33,116 nucleotides of DNA from a virus. Below are positions 24,539-31,682 of the stretch, piece after piece (position 1 is the first letter of the stretch; each line of letters begins with the position of its first letter). The position numbers were made by a program, and so were the translations under genes. The stretch spans positions 1 through 33,116 of the IMG/VR virus record IMGVR_UViG_3300046009_002271; one strand, given 5' to 3'. The notes beneath the pieces were generated by a model. The model had not been told where the DNA came from and searched no databases. It saw only the letters and a list, made by a program, of their open reading frames with translations.

Positions 24539-27347
24539 TCACCAACTCTTCAGCGTTGTCAGTTCTGAAGGCGTAAACCCAAATCGGTTGGAATGACGAG
24601 CCACCCTTCCATCCAGAACCAAGACGCTTTTTCTCGGCTCCGACCAGAAGGTTCTCCTTCTTCATGATCAGTTCAAACTGCCTGTTACTGACGCCACGCA
24701 GTGCAAGGTACTTTTTAAAATCGCTGCGGGATACGTAGCACATGCCTGTATCCACTTCGAGACGCCCGACAAGTGCCCTCGGCTCGTACGTATTCACTAC
24801 CTTGTCCCCGTCCATGAAAAGGAACGACGACGAGTTGGCGTTGCTGTACTCGCCAAGCAAAGTTTTGTAGTCATCCGGCGTGATCTTCACCGTGTTATCG
24901 CGGATCTCAATCATTTTGGATACGACTTTCACATAAACTCTGTCCAGATCAATCGTGACAATCCCAAGCTCATTGACGATTTCACCGGCTGTGAACGTCG
25001 CTACGATCAAGTTTTCGTAGAACCGGTACGAGTCATCGGTGCCAAAGTCAGCCCTGAACCTGTCGTGCCAAGGCTTCATCCGTAACTTGATAGCATCATC
25101 CCCAATCTCAAGCACGCGCTTGATGAACTCTGGCCCTGCGTGGCCGAAGTGGAACCGGAACTCGTTGAAGATCTGACGGCCAAGGTTCGGGTTCATTGCC
25201 ATCGGAGCGGGACGTTCAATCTGAAACTCGACCAGACGAGCCACCTCACCGTCAGGGCTTGCCTTGATGGTCTGCAGTTTGTCGTAAATCGGTTGGTTCG
25301 ATGTCAGCATGGCGATCAAGGAAGCCGTCATCTCCAAGTCACGCTCGGCGTTGACCGAAGACTGCATACGCAGTTTGGCCTTGCCCTGTGAGACCCGGTG
25401 TATCAGGCGGGACAGATCCTCTGCCTTGGCGTTGGATGCCTCGTCGATGCCAAACATGATGTTCTTCAGATTCAGCAGTCGCCCGATGAAGGCGTTGTCG
25501 GTCGCGTTGCCATCCACCACGCTCAGTTCTTTCGGGTCGCCCCAGACTGACAGCCCTGCGTACATTGCACCGGTCTTGGCGTTGCCCGACTCGACGCTCG
25601 TGAATGAGATAACGACACCGCTGGTTGAAGTGAACCGCATCAACGGCGAGCCAAACCCACACAGCAAGGCAAACATGTGCATCTCAAAGCCCTTCTCGTT
25701 GAGGGCGTTGGCGGCTTTCTTCCAAACATCGTACTCACCAAATGGCACCAAGAGCTTGGAGATATTGCGCACCAGAGGGCTAGCCGCTGCCTTACGGTCG
25801 TTGCCGTTCCGGCTCAGTTCCCGCAGACCGATAACAAAACTGTTGTTGTCCTCGGCCCAACCCATTTGCATGTGCATAGTTTCTGCCCTGTCCTTGCTTT
25901 GAAGATACTGATCCCACTTGATGAGATAGTTCATCAAATGAGTTACATGCCCCGGCAGGAACGTCACGCTGTTACTGCTCAGAACCTCTTTTAATTTGTC
26001 CGTGGCATACACCCACTTCATTGGAAGCACAAACTCCTTGGTGGGGTCATGCTTCATCACGTGTCGCATCAACAACGACTCGCCGTCAGCCGCGCTGTAC
26101 ATACGCTTGATCGGAGCCAGATCGTTCACGCTAATGCAGATCGGGTCCGGCTGCTCGGTGTTACCTTCCTCATCCTGCTTTGCCGGAGGCATGTAGTAGA
26201 TGCCGCCGTTGATACCCCGTACGTACGGCTTCAGGAAGGGAGGAAAGAACGGAACAACTTTGGAATCCGCCTCGACCCGAACTGTGTCCTGCGGATCATC
26301 TTCCTTGGCCTCCGGTGCAGTAACAAGCCGTCTTCCGACTGCAAGGGGGTTGGTGACCTTTCCTCGCAAGGGGCATCCGTCGCATCCGCCGGGGTTGAGT
26401 TCGTTGAACTTTTCGCATGAGAAGGGTTTGCCATGTGCTTGGTTCGCTTTTTTAATTGTGTTGTCGCGGTTATAGCCGGGATGATCTTCAGACATCAGAT
26501 GGATGGCTTCTTCCCAATCCGTGCAGTGTCTGGCAATCGACAGCCCTGCGTACCACAACGGTTCTTCCAACGTCGCGGCGTTTGTCAGGATGTGCTTGAT
26601 CTGGGCGCACCCCTCGTCACCCAGACTCTTTTCAGCAATCTCTTGGAACGTCGTCTGATAGTTGTCCAGACGAGCGATGCTCTTGGTGTCGTCGTCCAGA
26701 CCCTTTGGAATCGCAGCAAGGATCGAAGACGGCGACGGAACATCAACCTCACCAAGATACATTTTGAACTCGTCAAAACTCCACACGGCAAAGTCCGTGT
26801 CGATGAACTTAGTTTCGACGGGCAATCGTTTGTAGTTAATAGTCTCTGGACACCGCAGGATACGTGCGGCATCTGCCGTCACAGCCGTATCAATCTTGAT
26901 GCCGTCAAGGCACAACTGCTTGAACTTGTTGGCGTACGCCTTCCACTCGTCAGTGGGAATGTCCTGATCAAATATCCAATACGCATGGACACCGCCGCCC
27001 GAGTCCACGCGCACAGGTGGGGGCAGTTCTTTCAGAATTACAAAGTCATCGAGGTCAGCTAACGCTGCCTCCTTTGACGGGTACTTCTTCGGGTTCTCCG
27101 GATCGACATCAAGATCGATAAAGAACGACCGACAATACTGGGCGTATTCAGCCCTGCGGCTGTAGCCGCTGAATGTGTTTAACGCGACGAATACATTCTG
27201 TCCACCCTCTTTAAATTCATTGATCAAATCAAACAAGTCGCCAAGTGACTCTGCAAAACGATTAGTAACTTTTCCTTCCTGACTAATCGCTGCTACACAG
27301 TAGACACCCTGCGACGGTAATACTTTCTCATAAAATTGTTTTAGCAT
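24519..27347 (-). CDS. Primase-polymerase fused to DUF927/D5-like helicase
   Basis: With ATG at 27347 the product is 942 aa; an earlier in-frame start at 27395 would cross a terminator and is rejected. The N-terminal archaeo-eukaryotic primase domain shows 'FFIDLDVD' (Asp78, Asp80, Asp82) and 'DSGGGVHAYW' (residues ~115-124), then 'AARILRCPETINYK' (~160-173). A Cys cluster 'CDGCP' near 322-325 may bind zinc. The C-terminal part resembles DUF927-type helicase domains: 'SVESGNAKTGAMYAGLSVWG' near 590 at the Walker A position and 'IMFGIDEAS' near 635 as Walker B. The Walker A is atypical, with Ala before the Lys. The protein should prime and unwind DNA at the phage fork. It lies downstream of a terminator, so it may be expressed less than the preceding genes. 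Confidence 0.82.
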   Translation of the reverse strand: MLKQFYEKVLPSQGVYCVAAISQEGKVTNRFAESLGDLFDLINEFKEGGQNVFVALNTFSGYSRRAEYAQYCRSFFIDLDVDPENPKKYPSKEAALADLDDFVILKELPPPVRVDSGGGVHAYWIFDQDIPTDEWKAYANKFKQLCLDGIKIDTAVTADAARILRCPETINYKRLPVETKFIDTDFAVWSFDEFKMYLGEVDVPSPSSILAAIPKGLDDDTKSIARLDNYQTTFQEIAEKSLGDEGCAQIKHILTNAATLEEPLWYAGLSIARHCTDWEEAIHLMSEDHPGYNRDNTIKKANQAHGKPFSCEKFNELNPGGCDGCPLRGKVTNPLAVGRRLVTAPEAKEDDPQDTVRVEADSKVVPFFPPFLKPYVRGINGGIYYMPPAKQDEEGNTEQPDPICISVNDLAPIKRMYSAADGESLLMRHVMKHDPTKEFVLPMKWVYATDKLKEVLSSNSVTFLPGHVTHLMNYLIKWDQYLQSKDRAETMHMQMGWAEDNNSFVIGLRELSRNGNDRKAAASPLVRNISKLLVPFGEYDVWKKAANALNEKGFEMHMFALLCGFGSPLMRFTSTSGVVISFTSVESGNAKTGAMYAGLSVWGDPKELSVVDGNATDNAFIGRLLNLKNIMFGIDEASNAKAEDLSRLIHRVSQGKAKLRMQSSVNAERDLEMTASLIAMLTSNQPIYDKLQTIKASPDGEVARLVEFQIERPAPMAMNPNLGRQIFNEFRFHFGHAGPEFIKRVLEIGDDAIKLRMKPWHDRFRADFGTDDSYRFYENLIVATFTAGEIVNELGIVTIDLDRVYVKVVSKMIEIRDNTVKITPDDYKTLLGEYSNANSSSFLFMDGDKVVNTYEPRALVGRLEVDTGMCYVSRSDFKKYLALRGVSNRQFELIMKKENLLVGAEKKRLGSGWKGGSSFQPIWVYAFRTDNAEELVNELNKN

Positions 27348-27357
27348 GACCGCACAG

Positions 27358-27388
27358 ATAAAAAAGGCGGGGTTTGAAGTCCCCCGCC
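27358..27388 (-). terminator. Rho-independent terminator between HTH gene and primase gene
   Basis: On the - strand a GC-only seven-pair stem GGCGGGG/CCCCGCC encloses a nine-base loop and is followed directly by TTTTTTAT. It starts about 25 bases after the stop of the HTH gene and ends about 11 bases before the primase ATG. This is a textbook intrinsic terminator. It would limit read-through into the primase-helicase gene unless antitermination or a nearby promoter acts. Confidence 0.85.
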
Positions 27389-27412
27389 GAACCACGAGGT
27401 AGCACCACTAAA

Positions 27413-27724
27413 TCAAATCTTTCCTCCGCTCAGTTCGCGCAGGTATAACTTGGCATCGATCATAGTACGCGCCGGGAGCAATCCAGACTGCATGTCTTTC
27501 TCCACAATGTCGATGAATGTCTCGACCTTGGTACGCTTCTCTTCACGGATGCCTTGCCCACGAAACCACGCATAAACCGTAGTACGTGATGTATCCAGAA
27601 CTTTTGCAACGTATGCAGCAGGGAAGTTAGCCTCGACACATACTCTGCCAAGTTTGACTCCTAGCCTATTCGGATCAGACCTCTGTAGTTCCAGAAGAAA
27701 CTTGTAATCATACGAACGAGGCAT
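27413..27724 (-). CDS. Helix-turn-helix DNA-binding protein
   Basis: The 103-aa product has a helix-turn-helix segment at residues ~35-56 ('PAAYVAKVLDTSRTTVYAWF'), with the recognition-helix pattern S-R-T-T-V-Y-A-W seen in phage regulators. The N-terminus 'MPRSYDYKFLLELQRSDP' and the charged helical C-terminus are likely to serve dimerisation. The ribosome binding site AAGGAG lies five or so bases from the ATG. It is transcribed ten bases after the Zn-site protein gene and is followed by a strong terminator. It probably regulates phage early transcription; target sites are unknown. A set of 10-bp direct repeats at 28591-28620 upstream is one candidate, by inference only. Confidence 0.7.
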   Translation of the reverse strand: MPRSYDYKFLLELQRSDPNRLGVKLGRVCVEANFPAAYVAKVLDTSRTTVYAWFRGQGIREEKRTKVETFIDIVEKDMQSGLLPARTMIDAKLYLRELSGGKI

Positions 27725-27733
27725 AATTACTCC

Positions 27734-28576
27734 TTACTTCCGAGACCACTTCTTGACGACTTCCGAAGCGTCGGCAGTCGGCGCAGCCTCCGGCTTCTTG
27801 CCAGTGTCGCGCAGTTTGGGCTGATCCGCAGCAGTATCTTGCTTTGCGTTCTCACCTTCGTCTGCTTGATAAACTGTGAGTTTCACAGCCATTTCAGCAG
27901 CGTTGGACTTGCCCTGTGCCACCACGCTCTCCACATCATCAGCCGGGACGGCAGCGACAGGCGAGAACAGCAACTTCGGCGCAGTAGCCTTGGTATCAAA
28001 CTGCATACGAGTCACAACACGGCCAGCCGAGATGTTGTTGTTAGCAAGCATCTGGATGTACGGACGGAACGGGAACTTGCCGTTCTCTTCCTTACCGAAG
28101 CACGACGTTGCAGGCAGCACCAACTGCATGACATCCCCGCTCGGATCGCTCGGCAACACAACTGCCGTACGCCACGACAGACGACAGGCCGCGCCTACAC
28201 CGCCGTTGCCCGAACCCTTGATCGACATCGGGCACTTCTCGCAAGTCTCCGCCCTCGGGTTCTTGACCTCGGCATCGGGAACCTTGGAATCGGATGACCA
28301 ACAAGCGGGGCCGCTCTTCTCGCCTTCCTTGTACGTGCCTTCGTAGTACGTACGGCTCGGGTGGTGCGACATCTTCACGAAGATCACGTTCATGTGACGG
28401 TCTTCGATGGAGGCGATCTCCTTACCGCCTGCCATCTTGCGGAACACGCCGCCCTTGATGGAGATGCGCTTCATCCCACCTGAGCCACCGCCTGCTACGG
28501 CACGTGTATCGTCATCGACGCCCGTCTGCACGAGCGCCATCTGTTCCTTCAAACTTGCAATGATATCGTTAGCCAT
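27734..28576 (-). CDS. Putative single-stranded DNA-binding replication protein with Cys4 site
   Basis: The 280-aa product has a four-Cys set (Cys92, Cys112, Cys115, Cys131: C-x19-C-x2-C-x15-C) that should hold a zinc ion, within a beta-rich core ('NVIFVKMSHHPSRTYY', 'FPFRPYIQMLANNNIS'). The tail (~230-280) is charged and likely disordered. It sits between recombination/replication genes where podoviruses keep their ssDNA-binding protein, and similar Cys4 proteins are found in that place in other phages. There is no direct OB-fold signature I can point to, so the function is inferred. An AGAGG ribosome binding site precedes the ATG. It ends ten bases before the HTH gene. Confidence 0.55.
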   Translation of the reverse strand: MANDIIASLKEQMALVQTGVDDDTRAVAGGGSGGMKRISIKGGVFRKMAGGKEIASIEDRHMNVIFVKMSHHPSRTYYEGTYKEGEKSGPACWSSDSKVPDAEVKNPRAETCEKCPMSIKGSGNGGVGAACRLSWRTAVVLPSDPSGDVMQLVLPATSCFGKEENGKFPFRPYIQMLANNNISAGRVVTRMQFDTKATAPKLLFSPVAAVPADDVESVVAQGKSNAAEMAVKLTVYQADEGENAKQDTAADQPKLRDTGKKPEAAPTADASEVVKKWSRK

Positions 28577-28590
28577 AAACTAAACCTCTA

Positions 28591-28620
28591 CTGGATGTAA
28601 CTGGATTTAACTGGACTTGC
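28591..28620. repeat. Three tandem 10-bp repeats
   Basis: The + strand reads CTGGATGTAA, CTGGATTTAA, CTGGACTTGC in direct succession: three units of ten bases, one helical turn each. They span the end of the 131-aa gene and the short gap before the Zn-site protein gene. This may be an operator-like array or a slippage product. Confidence 0.5.
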
Positions 28621-29002
28621 GTACTGTGACGCCATATTCACGCATCACGTTAACGCCGGGTGGCAGCCCAGAATCCTCGTGATCTTTCATGAATTCTTTG
28701 AAGTTGCTTTGATGGATACGACGCTCCAACAGGTGCGGCGCGTCCTGCTCCATGATGAACTTGTAAAAGTTTTCCCAGTCTTGGCAAAAGAAGCGTTCGT
28801 TCAACTTGCGCATGACGGTGCCGTGCGAAGTCTTGATGCTGTCTGCGTTGATATGGTTACACACATCAAGCATGGCGGCTTCTAACTGGGCCATGTCAGC
28901 CTTCAGTGCCTTGTCCTGCTCTTCGTAGTTTCGCAATAGGATTTCCCGCTGCGTACGAATGTTGATGTAGGCTGCTACGAGTTCCTCGGTATTCACGTTC
29001 AT
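28607..29002 (-). CDS. Gp157-like coiled-coil phage protein
   Basis: The 131-aa product has a charged N-terminal coiled-coil helix (residues ~1-50, 'RTQREILLRNYEEQDKALK'), then 'NADSIKTSHGTVMRKL', 'WENFYKFIMEQDAPHLLERR' and the ending 'LPPGVNVMREYGVTVRKS'. This layout is common in phages, often near recombination genes, and is related in pattern to siphovirus Gp157-type proteins. The biochemical role is not established; some relatives are linked to nuclease control. The start overlaps the stop of the SNF2-type helicase (ATGA), so it is coupled to it. Confidence 0.6.
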   Translation of the reverse strand: MNVNTEELVAAYINIRTQREILLRNYEEQDKALKADMAQLEAAMLDVCNHINADSIKTSHGTVMRKLNERFFCQDWENFYKFIMEQDAPHLLERRIHQSNFKEFMKDHEDSGLPPGVNVMREYGVTVRKSS

Positions 29003-30591
29003 TCGGCTTCTCCTTCAAGTTCCTGCTTGTACAGGTCAATTAATTGTTGGTGACTATCCACTTTGCCTTGCAGCATGGTGTACATGCGCTTCTCAACTTC
29101 TGATCCTTGTAGATGAACTACCGTCATCTTGTTCTGCTGACCTACGCGGTCGATGCGTCCGATGCACTGCAAGTACGTCTCCACTGACATTACCGGCGAC
29201 CAGAACACAATCGTATCTGCGGCGGTCAACGTGATTCCATGCGATGCCGACTGCGGCTGAATCACCAAGACTCGTGGATCATGCTCTCGCTGAAACCGGT
29301 CAATGATTTCGGATCGTGCCTTCGGCGCTACGGAACCCTTGATGACTTCGTTCGTTATGCCCTCCTTGTTCAAGTACTCCACGACCACATCGATAGTATG
29401 GATGTACGGGACGAATACTACAACCTTATTTGACGTTTCATCAAGCACTTCTTGCAGCGCATTCAGTCGCGGCGAGATATCAAACTCGATGACATCCTTC
29501 TCGTCCGTGTATACGGCACCGCCTGAGATCTGAAGTAGTTTGGACAGTTTGGCTGCGGCGTTGACGGCAGAGACCTGCTCGCCCGCTGCCTCGATCAACA
29601 TCTGCTGTTTGAGTTCTTTGTAATACTTGATGACCTGCGGGGACTGTGCAACGAGTCGCGTCTGATGAACGATGTCCGGAAGATCCAGACACTCGCGTTT
29701 GGCAAACCTGATAGCAGGTTGCAGGGCAGCGTGTACGTCCTGTTGTGCGGTTGTCTTGGGTGCCCATTTGAAGCGGGACAACTGCACCATTACTCGGTCG
29801 CGCCATGCGCCGGTAAACTTCGGAACCCGCTGTGGCGATACGAGTTTTGCCAATCCAAAGGCATCGATGGGTGACTGCGATGCGGGTGTACCCGTCATCA
29901 TCCACAGTTTTGTTGATGGCGTTAACAATTTAGCCAAGGTCTTCCAACGTCGCGTGTTAGCTGCTTTGTATGCGTTGGCTTCATCGATGATGATCAGGTC
30001 GTACCGTGCTTCCTGTAACTCACGCAGCACGATGTGTGTGCCATCGAAGTTGATGATCGTGAAGTCAAATCCATCATCAATAACTTTCTTACGCTTCTCC
30101 GCCGTGCCGTGAGCGATACCGCACGTGCGGTGCATTGCGGTCTTGAAGATGTCTGCCTGCCACGCGGAGTGCATGATCGACAACGGGCAGATGACTAGCA
30201 CTTTCTCAACGACGCCGAGGTTCATCAAGTAGTCTGCTGCCCAGATCGCGGCAGAGGTCTTGCCCGTGCCAGCCTCGTTGAAGCAGTACGCACGTGAGCG
30301 GATGGACAGGAACGACGCGGTGTCTCGTTGATGTGCGAAGGGTATGTGCAGTCCCGGCCAGTTGTAGTCGCGCAGCATGGGCGACGGGATCTCGGGTACG
30401 GTGAGCGCAGGACGCTGCGAGTCAACCACCTGTGCCAAGGCTACGGCTTCATCGTAGTCCCAGTAAATCAGTAATTCTTTGGCCTCATCATCTACGCCTA
30501 CGATCTCGCACTTCTCAATACAGGAGAAGACGTTATCTGCGATATCACAAGGAAGGCTGACTTTGATGGCCGTATCTTCAACAATTTCCAT
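28999..30591 (-). CDS. SNF2-type superfamily 2 DNA helicase/translocase
   Basis: The 530-aa product has all core SF2 motifs: Gln88 ('AHQRD'), Walker A 'NEAGTGKTS' (105-113), Walker B 'IIDEANAYK' (201-209), motif III 'MMTGTP' (231-236) and motif VI 'QCIGRIDRVGQ' (475-485). In motif VI, Gly-Arg-x-x-Arg followed by Val-Gly-Gln is typical of the SNF2/Rad54 group. The sequence before Walker A (residues 1-85) is a small phage-type N-terminal domain. It should move along duplex DNA, remodelling replication or recombination intermediates or removing bound proteins. The ribosome binding site AGGTG lies six bases before the ATG. Confidence 0.88.
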   Translation of the reverse strand: MEIVEDTAIKVSLPCDIADNVFSCIEKCEIVGVDDEAKELLIYWDYDEAVALAQVVDSQRPALTVPEIPSPMLRDYNWPGLHIPFAHQRDTASFLSIRSRAYCFNEAGTGKTSAAIWAADYLMNLGVVEKVLVICPLSIMHSAWQADIFKTAMHRTCGIAHGTAEKRKKVIDDGFDFTIINFDGTHIVLRELQEARYDLIIIDEANAYKAANTRRWKTLAKLLTPSTKLWMMTGTPASQSPIDAFGLAKLVSPQRVPKFTGAWRDRVMVQLSRFKWAPKTTAQQDVHAALQPAIRFAKRECLDLPDIVHQTRLVAQSPQVIKYYKELKQQMLIEAAGEQVSAVNAAAKLSKLLQISGGAVYTDEKDVIEFDISPRLNALQEVLDETSNKVVVFVPYIHTIDVVVEYLNKEGITNEVIKGSVAPKARSEIIDRFQREHDPRVLVIQPQSASHGITLTAADTIVFWSPVMSVETYLQCIGRIDRVGQQNKMTVVHLQGSEVEKRMYTMLQGKVDSHQQLIDLYKQELEGEAE

Positions 30592-30598
30592 GATGCAC

Positions 30599-30730
30599 CT
30601 AATTCTTTGAAAAGCCCGTCACGTGGGCCAGACGGTTATAGCCTGAAGCGGAGAAGCGTTGCTTTGTAACTTCATCTATAACTGACGCGGTTATCAGACA
30701 GGAAAGTGGGTGGGAAAGCCTGTCATGCAC
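30599..30730 (-). CDS. Possible 43-aa small ORF
   Basis: Between the HNH-like gene and the helicase lies a 154-base gap holding one - strand ORF with a GTG start (30730-30728) and TAG stop (30601-30599). The product includes 'VIDEVTKQRFSASGYNRLAH', which looks protein-like. The stop TAG overlaps the AGGTG ribosome binding site of the helicase gene, as expected in a compact operon. The ORF's own ribosome binding site is weak (AGG seven bases upstream). It is in the same frame as the preceding gene, so it could also be the remnant of a longer version of that gene. I keep it at low confidence. Confidence 0.3.
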   Translation of the reverse strand: MHDRLSHPLSCLITASVIDEVTKQRFSASGYNRLAHVTGFSKN

Positions 30731-30745
30731 ACTCGCGCCTAGTGC

Positions 30746-31027
30746 TTATTTCATCGCTCCGCTCGACTTGCGTCGGAACGACCGGTTCTTCGACGGGGAC
30801 TGTATCGTATATCCGTCCTTGTTGGAACCGCCTTTAGACAATGCTTTCTTGTGGGCAATATCTTTGCCTTCTCTGCGATCTGCTTTGCCGTTGCCGTTCT
30901 TGTCGGCACCATTCTTGTCTACGGCGCGACGAGCGCGTTGCCGCTCCATGCGATCTGGATGTTCGTCACGAGCCTTTTGTAATTTGTACTCGTGTTTGTA
31001 CGGGCGTGGTGTCTTCGTGTAAGGCAT
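30746..31027 (-). CDS. Small HNH-like protein with EF-hand-like loop
   Basis: The 93-aa basic product has a core 'GKDIAHKKALSKGGSNKDGY' then 'PSKNRSFRR' (residues ~54-86). This matches the D-x-x-H-K-x-x-L-S-K-G-G-x-N...N-R-S-F pattern of small phage HNH-type proteins (His59, Asn69, Asn81). Before it, residues 42-53 (D-K-N-G-N-G-K-A-D-R-R-E) fit the 12-residue EF-hand calcium loop. The N-terminus is rich in Lys, Arg and Tyr. If active it would nick or cut DNA, perhaps in recombination or packaging; it lacks the full set of HNH Cys/His residues, so activity is doubtful. A GGAGG ribosome binding site precedes the ATG, one base after the nuclease gene. Confidence 0.55.
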   Translation of the reverse strand: MPYTKTPRPYKHEYKLQKARDEHPDRMERQRARRAVDKNGADKNGNGKADRREGKDIAHKKALSKGGSNKDGYTIQSPSKNRSFRRKSSGAMK

Positions 31028-31028
31028 T

Positions 31029-31682
31029 TCAACCTCCGTGATACCTGCAAGTTTCTACCGGGCAATGTCTACGGCATAAGCCCGTTGGTTGTGCTGGCCA
31101 AATCGCGTTGTCAAACGCGATGGATAATCTTTGTAAGTCAGATTCAAACGATTCCCAGAGCTTGTCGTTGTCGGATCTTAAATACTCTTGATCTATGAAC
31201 ACGTTCTGAGCAATAAACATCAAGGCAGTCTTGGCACGTACGACCTCGGGAAAGTGTGCAAACACCATCAGCGCCATCAACTTCAACTGACTCGGGTCGG
31301 CGTAACCTGCCTTGCCTGTCTTGTAGTCCACGATGAACGCTGTATCCCCATCGATGATCAGTAAGTCTGCGATACCTCGTACCCAGTAATCTGGTGCAGT
31401 AAACCTGCACGGCTTCCTATCAACCGTCAGCCCCATCTCATGTTCGCAGTACCTTGTGCCGGGGATATCAAGCAACGGATCAACCATCCGTTTGAACTGC
31501 TGATAAAACTCCGGCAGCGGCTTGCCATCTCGCACGTACTCTTCGAGCGCCTTGTGTACTTCCTTCCCATACCGGGCGTCATCGCCTTCACGGGACTGGA
31601 AGTTCTTTGCGACACGGATCTCATAGTATTGCTTGGGGCAGGTCTTGTACTGCTTGAGACTGCTGTAACTCCACTTGATCAT
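31029..31682 (-). CDS. PD-(D/E)XK exonuclease, Cas4/RecB-like with probable Fe-S cluster
   Basis: Starting from ATG 31682, which overlaps the polymerase stop as TGATG with GGGGAG upstream, the product is 217 aa. Nuclease residues are His43, Asp106 ('VRGIADLL'), and Asp119-Tyr-Lys121 ('FIVDYKTGK'), then 'QLKLMAL' (motif Q at 132). Cys15 near the N-terminus and Cys203/Cys207/Cys212 near the C-terminus ('CRRHCPVETC') match the spacing style of the 4Fe-4S clusters in Cas4 and AddB nucleases. The expected role is 5'-3' or end resection in phage recombination and replication. A two-codon-longer GTG start is possible but less likely. Confidence 0.85.
   Translation of the reverse strand: MIKWSYSSLKQYKTCPKQYYEIRVAKNFQSREGDDARYGKEVHKALEEYVRDGKPLPEFYQQFKRMVDPLLDIPGTRYCEHEMGLTVDRKPCRFTAPDYWVRGIADLLIIDGDTAFIVDYKTGKAGYADPSQLKLMALMVFAHFPEVVRAKTALMFIAQNVFIDQEYLRSDNDKLWESFESDLQRLSIAFDNAIWPAQPTGLCRRHCPVETCRYHGG

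Noticed and set aside
25309-25902. 197-aa + strand ORF opposite the primase-helicase gene
   Set aside because: Shadow composition, no start signal, and the - strand protein has clear domain motifs over the same bases.
27348-27395. 16-residue N-terminal extension of the primase-helicase
   Set aside because: It would place the terminator stem inside the coding region, and the conserved-looking sequence begins at the later ATG.
30698-30725. Inverted repeat GACAGG/CCTGTC after the HNH-like gene as a terminator
   Set aside because: Only six pairs with a 16-base loop and no T-tract; it also lies inside the possible small ORF.
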